The position numbers and the translations under genes are program-made. Source: Dryomyza anilis (Eukaryota > Arthropoda > Insecta > Diptera > Dryomyzidae). From it: DNA of 64,000 nt. Positions 44,095 to 54,900 of this stretch are shown here, piece by piece (position 1 is the stretch's first letter; every line of letters begins with the position of its first letter). The stretch is taken from contig OX638132.1 in the NCBI GenBank assembly GCA_951804985.1, forward strand, positions 13,807,529 to 13,871,528. The letters are read 5' to 3'. Under the pieces are notes generated by a model. The model had not been told where the DNA came from. It saw nothing but the letters and a program-made list of their open reading frames with translations, and ran no database searches.

Positions 44095-44510
44095 GAATAT
44101 CGGTTCAAGGTTAAGGTTTCAAACATATTCCTAATAATGGGTCCGGTTCCAAAAATTTAAAAGAACCCGGTTCCAATTCCGATACTTTGCGGTCCCTGAC
44201 AGGGACTTAAACTCTATGGAAATCGGTTTCGGTTCCAAGATTTTTAAAATAGCGGTTCCGGTTTCGATTTCGATACCAATTAAAAAAAAAAGTTATAGGT
44301 TCCGATTCTGGTTCCGGTTTCACACATCGGTTTCGGTTCCAAGATTTTTAAAATAGCGGTTCCGGTTTCGATTCCGATACCAATTAAAAAAAAAGTTATA
44401 GGTTCCGATTCTGGTTCCGGTTTCACACATTTTTTTTAATAACGGTTCCGGTTCCAAAAATCGTAACGATTCCGATTCAAGATCTTTGTGGTACCTGATT
44501 AGAATACATT
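44095..44510 (+). repeat. GGTTCCGATTCC-rich repeat with internal tandem duplication
   Basis: The words GGTTCCGGTTTCGATTCC, AAGATTTTTAAAATAGCGG and CCCTGACAGGGACT match 11514-11830. A block of about 106 bp from ATCGGTTTCGGTTCCAAG to CTGGTTCCGGTTTCACAC occurs twice in direct tandem (about 44224-44328 and 44329-44430), nearly identical. Confidence 0.75.
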
Positions 44511-44524
44511 TTCATTCTAACACT

Positions 44525-45354
44525 GTACACTCAGAAGAAAATGTCCCATTAAGTACTTAATGGTATGACCATTGATCTTATATTTCATGTTTCAAAAGTT
44601 TTCTAATTAATTTGATAGTATTCGAAAAACTTAGTACCAAAAATTTAAATATTTTAGTATTATTATTTTTAATAGAATAAATACATACCATTGTTTTAAT
44701 GGTTTCCTCCTATAATAATAAACGTGGCATAAAACACATAAAAACGAATATAAACATGTTCGTTTCATTCTGCGTGTTTGTGTTTGCTCAACGCGACATT
44801 GGTAAGGACTCAATGTATTTAATATAAATACATTATATTTAACCTTTTTTATTTAATACAGAAAACCAATAATACATCCAACTTTTATTATGGCAACGGA
44901 CTCAGAAATAAATGCAGACTCAGAAATAAATGCAGACTCAAGTATAACAATCAATTATTGGAAACTGAAGCGAACATCAAATGTGTTATAATGTTTTGCA
45001 ACGAGAAGTTTCTTTATATGTGTTTGATTTTTTAAAAGTGAATTTCACCATTTATATAAAATAAAATATACAATAAAATAACTAAAATCCATTTTCGTTT
45101 TAATAAAATACTAGGGAAAAATGTAATTCGTCTATACCATAAAAGTAATAATACGTATCATTAAATTTTATAGGTTTTGCTTATTGTAATTAAAAGATTA
45201 CATTATAAAATGTATGGTATACCAACATGTTGTATGAACAATTTCAATATTACTGAACTAATGGGACGCATACTATTGACCAATTTTAATGGTATATATT
45301 ATTGTTTTTTTATTAAAATACTATTAATTTACCATGTTTTTTTTTCAGGGTGTA
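44525..45354. mobile_element. DNA element with TACACTCAGAAGAAAATG ends
   Basis: The left end TACACTCAGAAGAAAATGTC is matched imperfectly by the inverted right end CATGTTTTTTTTTCAGGGTGTA. The same terminus in inverse orientation closes a fragment at 56030-56201. The interior is AT-rich and non-coding. Confidence 0.6.
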
Positions 45355-45654
45355 GGATAAAACAATAATATTAACTCATAAAATCATCAAGAACGATATA
45401 TTCGAGAGATCCAAGAGAGCAATATAATTAAGTGCGGCATACATAGAAAAAAATAAATGTGTAAATATTGCAAAAAATTATCAGTACAATTAATTTTTAA
45501 TTGTTTCATCGCCGATACGAAATTTAATTGTATTAAATAATTAATTATATTTAACAAAATTTAAACCAAGGTAACAGAACCGATATAATTTTTTTTTGTA
45601 ATTTTTTATTTGTTTATTTATTTTTTTTTATAAATATTGTTTATTTATATATTT

Positions 45655-46030
45655 TTATACCCTACACTAAGAAAGAAAGGGTATATTCAGTTTGGTACGT
45701 CGTTTGTAACACCCAGAAGGAAGCATCTCCGGTATGGAAAAGTATATTCTTGATCAGCATGACCTCCTGAGTCGATCGAAATTCGGTAAACCTACCCATT
45801 TGTAAATATGGGTATCAAATGAAAGAAAATTCTTCAGGGATGGAAAGTTTGTAGTTATTTTCAGGATTCATATACCCTGGTGACCTATATACCACTTTTA
45901 ATGGTTACCACACATATGTGTAGGGTATTTATAGTCGGCTTAGACCGACTATAATTTTGATAATCCTAACTATCATGATAACACCTACTTTAAAATTTCC
46001 CATGTGATCTAACCTTCCCAACTGGTTTTT
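45655..46030 (+). mobile_element. DINE-1/Helentron-like element, internally deleted
   Basis: The 5' segment TATACCCTACACTAAG to GACCTCCTGAGTCGAT is joined directly to AAATTCGGTAAACCTACCC and the complete 3' end with hairpin AGTCGGCTTAGACCGACT and CCCAACTGGTTTTT. The GTCT microsatellite and middle are gone. Confidence 0.85.
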
Positions 46031-46039
46031 ATTTCATAT

Positions 46040-46552
46040 TGTTACGAAAAGGGTTAAATTGCCCCATAGTGCAGTCAATCAAGAAGAATAAATGAGACAC
46101 AAGACAATTCAGCGCACTAAGCAATGTGTTAGAAAGAGACGGAGATCATTCAGCACATTGATGCAATATGCGAGAAAGATATAGAAGAACAGCGTATTAA
46201 GATGCATGAGTGCGAATGAGATGTAAATAGCATGTAGCATTCACGAGATGTGTAGAAGTTTCTCGAAACATGTCGAAGCGTGTCGAAACTTGTCGAACTG
46301 ATGCATACAGTATATAAGGGCGTCGCACCTGAGGCACCGCACTTCAGTAGTGATAGAGAACTAGTACATCTCGTGATTGAACGTTGGAAAGACAAATTGT
46401 AGTAATACAGCAGTTGTTTATGAGTGATTGTTATTAAGTTTTATTTAAATAAATAAATGTATTTAATACTAGTTGAAATAATACTAGTTAAAACCAAATA
46501 TTTGTGTGTTTTTCATTTTGTACACAATCCAGAGTTACGAACTTGTGGAACA
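46040..46552 (+). mobile_element. Probable solo LTR of a retrotransposon
   Basis: It begins TGTTACGAAAAGGGTTAAAT right after a DINE-like copy. It contains a TATA-like box in CAGTATATAAGGGCG (about 46310), an initiator-like CACTTCAGTAGTG, and AATAAATAAATG further on, the usual order of an LTR promoter and poly(A) site. The right end is placed at GTGGAACA but could differ, and I see no matching target duplication. No gag or pol sequence is next to it. Confidence 0.5.
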
Positions 46553-46559
46553 GTTATTA

Positions 46560-47080
46560 TTTCTTTATTTTACCACTTTTTGTTCGAAGTTTAAACCGTT
46601 CACGTTACCAGTAGAGGTATATATAACGAAAGGTAAATGTTAAACACAAATAAGACAGGAGAATATGAAAGTGTTGATATACGCACGATCTACGGAAAAA
46701 TGACCCGATGAACCGAATAGTCAAGTACACGGTGCGATGAACCAATGTAAAAGGAGATCGGTAGAAAAGTACCTACAATACTTACTGGATAGTGCTTGTA
46801 AAACTGTCTAGTGCCTTTAAAACTGTAGGTTGGAGGGTGTATATGCTTTATATGCTTATATTTTAACATATACACCAACCCAGAAAGGATTTAATTTATA
46901 CTATTAAATAATTCGTATATCCAATTAATTATATTAATAGAATTAATTATTTTTTATCAATAAATCTCAGTTGCTATATTTAGGTTCAATTTTTTTCTGT
47001 GTATCGCTCTATCTCAAGCCCCTGACTATTTTGCATCTATCATATTGAACGATTCTATATTGTAAAAATAACATAAAAAC
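46560..47080. other. No gene seen; AT-rich unique sequence
   Basis: No frame, RNA gene or repeat of note. Confidence 0.45.
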
Positions 47081-47089
47081 TATTCAATT

Positions 47090-47760
47090 CCATTTCAGCA
47101 CCGATCCCCTCTATAGATTGCATACGCTTGGGCTTAGAGGCCGCCTTTCAGAGACTTCGACTTCGACGTTCGTGTGGCCTTAATTAAGAATGCAACTTAC
47201 GCAATATGTTGCGCTTCTAGAGCGCCTTTGACATTTTCAGCTCGCACTAAGAAGACTGACTGCAATTTATTTATCAAGTATTAGAAGCAGTGCAAGGAAA
47301 AGCCCGGTGGACATTGCGCACAAACTGGTTTGGCAATTCGGTGACCGAATCCGACTGGTCGCGGCGCAACATCAGACCAGTGCAGAGTTTGGCTGGAAAT
47401 AGGAATCATCATGGTGGCTGTTGCGTTTGGTACGCATCGCAACAGCGGAATAAATTGCAACATTAATGCGATTGTTTGCGGTTGCTACCACTTTTGCTGT
47501 TGCTGCTTGCTGTACTGTGCAGGTTAAGAGGAAAACTGGCTATGTTTTGTATGCGTATTACATAGCGCTTGACCTAAAAATCGCCGAGTCTTGGCTGACT
47601 AAAATATCGCTTGTATCCCTGTCACGCACCAGTCTTCTTCGTGGCAGACAACGAGTCCTCGTTTGGCTTCAACTTTGGACCGAGCGTGTGCGTTTCCCAA
47701 TTCCAACGCATGCGCGCACGTTTCGCATTGAGCATACACTGAAAAAATGTGTACTTTAAA
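47090..47760. other. GC-richer island with short open runs, unassigned
   Basis: After an acceptor-like TTCAATTCCATTTCAG (ending 47098) a plus frame is open for 28 codons to the TAA at 47185-47187. A second plus run over 47280-47465 includes TLRTNWFGNSVTESDWSRRN. Neither is recognised. The plus frame 47466-47759 and minus 47622-47837 overlap and cannot both be coding. Regulatory sequence is equally likely. Confidence 0.25.
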
Positions 47761-48049
47761 TAATCGTTACTCAAATGCAAAACTTGATATATAAAAAATA
47801 TTAATGTATTCAATAAAATACCCCAATAAACAGACAAAAAGGAAAAACTACTTTTTTGATACCTAACAAATTAATAACTGAATTCACGAATAATTCTACT
47901 TGGTTACTTTTTGGACAACTAAGTAAATCTTTTTCTTAAAATTAAGGATTTTTCGGTTTAGCTGTATAACACTCCGTATACTTCTTGATTTCTTCTGGAT
48001 TTTAGAACCTTTTTCCCTCCGTGTAACCTATTAGCCGCATTTACTTATT

Positions 48050-48430
48050 ACCGCTCACCATCACTTGTTTCTCTCTCGCCACCTCCACCAGGCACCAGCA
48101 GCAGTTGCACTCTTCGGTGACTGCATGCGGAATAATAATGCAATCGCTTTAACATTTTCATTTTTAATGTGCGTTTCGTTCACGTTGTATTCGATTTGTT
48201 TAACCTCAATTCGCATGCGCAGAACCACTCGCCGTACCGCTACCATCACCGCTACCGCCAACGCCTCCTCATTTGCAGTTATCAACCCGCTTGATGCAAG
48301 AGGCAGCCGCCGCCAGCCAGTGAACGCAGTCGACGTTGATAAAATTGTTGATGACACAAAGTTCAGCATAACGGAGCCTTTTCCTGCCTTTGCATTCATT
48401 ATGGGTTTTACTTTCTCAAATATGTAGGTA
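48050..48430. other. GC-richer island open on both strands, unassigned
   Basis: Plus 48065-48427 (120 codons) and minus 48061-48399 (112 codons) cover the same bases. The pattern reflects few stop words in GCC/ACC-rich sequence rather than a clear gene. No domain or splice site is convincing. Confidence 0.25.
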
Positions 48431-48930
48431 CCTTCATAAAGACATTGAGGCTATTGTGAAAAATTAATGAGGAACACACACATATGGTCAGGATAGACTT
48501 CTTTTGAGAATAAAAATATTATTATACTACTCTATACTATCAAAAAGTATTTTAATGATTTAATTGATGATGGTATATTTTGTTATAAAAAAGGATAAAT
48601 TAAATTTAGATATAAAATGTCAAATTTATTATAAAAATTCTTAAAATGAATTTAAACGATAAAGAAAGGTGATAATAGAGTCAGTAGAGTCAAGTCCATA
48701 CTTTTTTCGAAATTGAGTTATGATGATAAATTTTTATTATGTTTCGTTGATACAAAAATTATTTTTATCCGAAACTGAGAGAATGTGAAATGCGCAATAT
48801 ATCAGTATATAAAACATCGGCTTCGAAGTTATGATGACATTTTGAACGACATACCGTCCTTCATAGACCCTGCATCGATGAGTATCTCTTAAAATAAATG
48901 TCAACAAGGAGATCAAAAATGTTTTATATA

Positions 48931-49807
48931 CACACAGAAAAATCCTCTTTTGGCATGAGGTTAATTGAACCAACGTTTCAGTGTTGCAACCGAAATACAT
49001 TTGTTGTAACCTCATGTCATTAAAATGAACGTACCTTATTTTTCTACAACCAAAATGTTAGTCCGCGCAACTGCACGTTCGGTTGCCGTAACCTCATGAT
49101 TGCATTTTTCATTCTGCCAAAATAGACATTTGTGCATTTGTTACGGCGATCGAGTAAGTTGTTGTATCAACAAAATAAATGACAAACGGCAACCTCATGT
49201 CTATCAGAAGTTCGGTTGCCAGTTTCTTGCCGTAAATTATGAAATAAATAAACGTCAAAAATTTTCATAAGTGGCAAACAAAAGGAAATTCATTATTTAA
49301 GTAAAAATGCGAAGTAAATATACAAATATTAATAAAATAATATATTTTTTCAATACAAATAGCTCATTAGCTAGTGAAATATAATATCAATAAAAAATAT
49401 GTGACCAACGGGAATAGTTTTTTTTTTATTGGTTACGAGGAAATAAAAGATAAATGCATGCAGATACTTGTATCTTTTCATAGTTTTTGTTCACGGAGCT
49501 GGAATTAGTAGATATACTTCTAAATTGTATGCGCGACAATTTTACTCAATTATAATACATATAGAATACATAAGTTTTATATACATAAATAACTATGATA
49601 TAATAAAATTTCAATTGAAGGTTTATTGAATTTGGAGGTTACTATGGTACTACCGATTTGGAGGTTGCAATAACCTCATTCACACCGACCAGAAGGTTGT
49701 CACAACCGAATTAAGAGGTTGTTGCAACTACTTTATTAGTTGTTGCCGCAACCGAATGATTCGGTAGGGCAATTTTGTTGGTTGCCGCAACAAATCAGTT
49801 CTCTGTT
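48931..49807. mobile_element. CACAGAAAA/GGTTGCCGC family element, longest copy
   Basis: It begins CACACAGAAAAATCCTCTTT and carries TTTGGCATGAGGTTAAT, CGTTCGGTTGCCGTAACC and TGTTGTATCAACAAAATAAA. The right part has several GGTTGTTGCAAC/GGTTGCCGCAAC words and ends CAAATCAGTTCTCTGT. At about 877 bp it is roughly three times the 15316 copy and shows the full internal layout. No protein is encoded. Confidence 0.7.
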
Positions 49808-51669
49808 TAACATAATTTAAAATATTGTCCACGAAATTGTCACGTTTTATTATAAAAACGTGTAAAATCAGGTTGGAAACACATATTTCTTGATGTACTT
49901 ATGTATTAGTGATACGGATACTTTCGACTCAAAATATTTCATTTTGCAAGCACAATGAAATAAAAACGAAATACACCTATATCTGTGTTTCAAAAAAGTG
50001 ACACAGTAATGGAAAATATTAGATTGTTTCAAGAAACACAAAAGACCTACAAAAATTAATAATCTCGATTATACAAACACAAATTTTGTTCTTCAGTAAT
50101 TCAAAATTATTCAAAATAGAAGTTTTTTTGTTATTCGGGTCAAATAATAAAAACGTGTAAAAAAAGGATACACAGAAAAAATCGTAAATATAACCAAGAA
50201 GTTACATTAATGTAATTTAATTTTTCAAACTGCATATTATCAATCTCATTTGCTATTGACACAACAGCTGTTGCTGCGACGGGCCGGTGTTGTGTGTATT
50301 CGCTTACAGCGCTGGTGTGGCGAATTCGCTTTGAATTAGAATTTTGAGTTGGTGCGCATATAATTCATAATTAGTTTATTTCAGAAGAAACACTTATATG
50401 GTTTGATCATTCTCTATTGGTGGCGTTAAAAATGATGATGGCAATGGTTGCATAATTAGTTATGCATCCAATTTTATCACCAGAAAAGTATTTTTGTTAT
50501 GAACATTCAGAAGAATTTATAATATTCTTTTTAATAAACTAAAAGAGAACTATTAATATACTGTGAAAATAATAAAAATAATTTTAAAAAATCGACCATA
50601 TCAATTAAATAACTTATGCAAAGTCGTTTGTATATTTTTGAACGCAAATAACATATTTAGCGAATGTGTTGGCTAAATACATGATAAGAAACTGTCCAAA
50701 ATTAAAATGTTCATTAACCATGTCAGTCGATATCAAAATGCCTACATGTTGGCATTTTTTTAGAACTTTGCCATATCGAAAAATAACAAATTTGAGAAAG
50801 TTTCGAACATGAAAGTGACCAAAATGACATAGTAAAACCAAGCATAAGATTACTTTTGTCGTCCATATAAAAAAACATCTTTTAAAAACAGTATTAAGTA
50901 GGTGTATAATTTTAAATTGATTAAGTACGTCGATTTTGGTTTAAAATATTTATTGCTTTGAAGGTTTTTACGAAGTTCAGTTTTTGATTTCATTTCTCAT
51001 TTTTTTTTTTTTAATTATAAGGGACTGAGTTGTAGATAATATGTAATATACCTTTTTATTAATCATTTTAAAACGCGAATATTTTTTCAAGTGATATATT
51101 CGCATCCCTTTGCCGATACAATTAAGAAATAAAAATGTAGACAATTAAAAATAATGACATTTAAGTAATATAAATATGACTACACACGAATTTATACAAA
51201 AATATGGTTTAAATAGCAATTAATATTTTTAAAACGTTTGTTATGCCGGCCGATTGCACCCGTAATGATGCTAAACGTTCTCAAATAAAATTGTACTGAT
51301 AGATAAGACATTTATGTGTGAATAGGGTAGAAGTGTAGGTACATGCAAACGATACAAATTGAGAAAAATACTAAAATTGTACTGCTCAGTACAAAAATAT
51401 TGGTACTGCACTTCTACACTATAATCCAATGATTAATATCTCGAAACATATAGTATTTAATGATCGCGTTTGTGGACAACGAACGACACAACAATAAAAA
51501 ATAAATGATGATTTACACTTGAAAGTCTCATTTAACGCTTTCTAATACTTGCAGTTTTCATTTTCAATTTCATTTGCAAATCAGGCGCAACGGCGTTAAG
51601 CACGTTTACGGCAATAAATAAATAAAACGAAAAATTTTATAAAACCATTAAGAAAAATTCGTTCTAAAC
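49808..51669. other. No gene seen; 5' flank of the CRAL-TRIO gene
   Basis: AT-rich sequence with a moderately GC-rich patch near 50270-50340. The last 130 bases before 51670 are less AT-rich (CAGGCGCAACGGCGTTAAGC) and probably contain the 5' untranslated region. I cannot place a TATA box or initiator with confidence. Confidence 0.4.
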
Positions 51670-51941
51670 ATGAAAGTCGCTGATCTTAACCAACAGTATT
51701 CAAGATTTCCCGAAATCAAAAGGGACGATATTTTAAAATTGATGCACTGGATACGCGCTCAACCGCATTTGCCCAATATATCGGAGGAGGAGGCGCTGCA
51801 CTTCTACCACGCCTGCAGGCACAGCATGGAGAAGACAAAACAGGTGTTGGACACGAATTTGACGGTGCGCACGCATTGTCCCGAGTTCTTTAGTAATTTG
51901 GACTGTGAAAGAGCAGAGCTGAAGCGCGCCATGAACACTGC
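51670..51941 (+). CDS. CRAL-TRIO gene, exon 1
   Basis: Begins with the initiator ATG ([20 protein letters not shown]) and ends GC|GTAAGT, a consensus donor, after 90 codons plus two bases. It covers the amino-terminal helical region. Reading on into the intron would give an immediate TAA. Confidence 0.92.
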
Positions 51942-54900
51942 GTAAGTAGTCGAGTGTAAATTAAGTTCTTTAGACTTGTCAGATTTCAAATTAGGCAATG
52001 TTTAGACGTCTATATAGGAGCATAATTAAAAACGTGTTGCTTTTTTAATCGTGACTCTGACTCTAATCGTGACCTTCTTTCATTCGATCCATGATTAAAT
52101 TATTCTTAAAATGTATAATTTTCAAATTTATTTCGAGATTTTTTTGGGGGTCGAATCTAGATAGTATCGCATATTTGTTTATTGGGAAGTGATAACTATG
52201 ATTATTACTTCACAATAACGCAGATCCCCCCTTATCACAAAAAGTTGTTGGCTCAGTTTAGTCGTAATGAGATATATTGTTAAAAAATATTTGAATATTT
52301 TAATTTCTTCATTTGTCATTAGAGTTTTTCATATATTTATTAGTATATCATATTATTAAAAGATTTTTTATAACCGAAATTTGTTATTAACATAAAATAA
52401 ATTTACGTTACTTTTAAAAGGTTTTTAATATCATTTAATATCACCTCAATCAGAATACAACCAGTTCATGTTACCTTGCGTGGATTTAAAATCAGGTTAA
52501 GATCACGCGGACCTTTGGTGGGGTTAATTCATCGTAGTCTGATCAGGGTCGTCCAGAGATAGATGTTAACGTTTTCGGAGGTTCCTGAATAACATTTACT
52601 AAATAATATTTATTAAATAAATCAGTGAGAAACCAAATATTAAAGAAAACAGAAAACCTTTATTTTTGAACATGTCAAGATCATTCGAAAAAATCATTCG
52701 TAACAAAAAAAAAAGTTTGTCGAATACAATTTTTTTTTTTGACAGAAACAACGCAATGGTCGAAATCACCATTTAAAAACAAAAAAAAAAATATTCGACA
52801 AAAACAAACAACATTTCGAAAAATAAAATGTAAAAAAACACCATTTTCCAAAAAAAATATATATTCGAAAAAAACAGCAATGTTCGAAACATTTCGAAAA
52901 AAAAATTGTTTTAAAAATATTCGACAAAAAAACAATGTTCGAAAATTTTCGAAAAAAATATGTTGAACGAAAAAAACAACGCAATGATCGAAATCACCAT
53001 TTTCCAAAAAAAAATATTGGACAAATACAAAAATGTTCGAAACATTTCGAAAAAAAATATTAAAAAAATCACCATTTTCCAAAAAATATTCGACAAGCAC
53101 AACAATGTTCGAAACATTTGGAAAAAAAATATTCAACAAAAAAATTAAAAAAAAAAAATGATGAACGACGAAAACAACGCAATGATCGAAATCACCATTT
53201 TTAAAAACAACCATGTTCGAAAAAGTTAGAAAAAATTGTGGACGACAAAAAACAAAGCAATTGTTAGTTTTTAGTTTTGAAATAAATTTAATTCGGCACA
53301 TTTCCTCTCCTCTATAAAGGGTTTTTCAATGAGAGCGCTACAAAAGTTTTTTTCAAGGGTTTTTCAACAGGGACGCTACAAAAGTAGAGCGACAGGGACA
53401 GCAAACGACGCCATACTTCTTGCCGCTCTTTTGACATTTCTCTTCAGTAAGGTTTGCCATTTCATGATGGAAAGATATACGAGCCAACAACGAGTCGAAA
53501 TTATTAAAATTTGCTACCGAAATTCGGATTCGTATATCTTTCCATCATGAAATGGCAAACCTTACTGAAGAGAAATGTCAAAAGAGCGGCAAGAAGTATG
53601 GCTTCGTTTGCTGTCCCTGTCGCTCTACTTTTGTAACGCCCCTGTTGAAAAATCCTTTACGTCCAATAATCTCGCCTGGATGCCAAAAATCCATAATTTT
53701 CTGTTCTCCTATCATTATTTTCTACCAAATTCCCTTGAATTTTCGGTCAACTAACAACCATTAACCAAAGACATTGAAAATAAAGATTTTCATATAACTC
53801 TCAACCAAAGACATTTCTTTTTTAAAATAAAAAGTATCTCAAACAAAGCCCTTAATTTTCTTGAAAAATAATATCTCTCAGTAAAAAAATGGAAATAAAG
53901 GTTAATAGTTATTTCTGGTCTCTGGAAATATGTATAACCATTTTCAATATTGTTCCAGTAAAAGAACAAGTTTCAATGCAATTATACAATAATGGTATAT
54001 GCTGCATATCGAACATTTCTAACAATTTAACAAAATATGCAGTAAGTTATTTGAATTCGCACATATCCCTAATATGTTCCAGACAGATATTCTTCGTTCA
54101 ATTTTATTTTAGCTCCCTGCATACAATAAAAGTCCTATACATAGACCTGCGGTAAACCGGTCTCAATTGCTCTAAAATTACCAATCACGTGAATGCACAC
54201 AGAAAAATCCTCTTTTGCCATGAGGTTGGAAGTTGGTACAACTAACTTCATTCGGTTAAATCGAATGGTTTGCAAATTTGCTGGCGGAACTGCCATATTA
54301 GCTTATACACATGAAATATTAGTCTATACACACACCTAATGGTTCTAATTCTGTACTAAATTGTTCTAAAACAGTCCGAAATTGGTTGCAGTAAAAACTA
54401 CAAATCTTTTTATTTTGACAATAACAACCGACTAAGCGGTTGAGAGAACCGAAAAAGTTGGTTGGGCAAGAGTTGGTTGTCGCAACAAATCTTTATTCTA
54501 TGAGTGGATGACTTGTCACTGTTCCAGTCCAAAAGTATGCAGGATGGAGCCTGTTCGTAATCATGTTCTGTGACCAGTACCATTGGTACCGACTGAGGAC
54601 TGGATCTGGATGACCAGTTTTGTGATAGGTCTAAATGTAAATTTTATATGAGGTATTTGAACAAAATGGTCGGTTCTCACGTCATAATTGACCGATCATT
54701 TCTTGTTCAGACAGCTTAGATATGTAAGTAATCTAAATTAGGAGTTTCATTGATCTATCTCTTATAGTTTCTCTGTAATCGTGATTTCAACAGACAGACT
54801 GACATCACTAAATCGACTCAGGAGGTCATGCTGATCAAGAATATATATACTTTTCCATATCGGAAATGCTTCCTTCTGGGTGTTACAATGATTAATCAAT

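Noticed and set aside
46150..46395. 81-codon minus-strand open frame
   Set aside because: It runs antisense through the probable LTR promoter region.
48061..48427. Gene on either strand
   Set aside because: Both strands are open over the same GC-rich bases with no recognisable domain or splice sites.
52681..53301. 206-codon minus-strand open frame
   Set aside because: It lies entirely in the ATGTTCGAAAAAAA array; the Phe/Asn/Val-rich product is a direct translation of the repeat.
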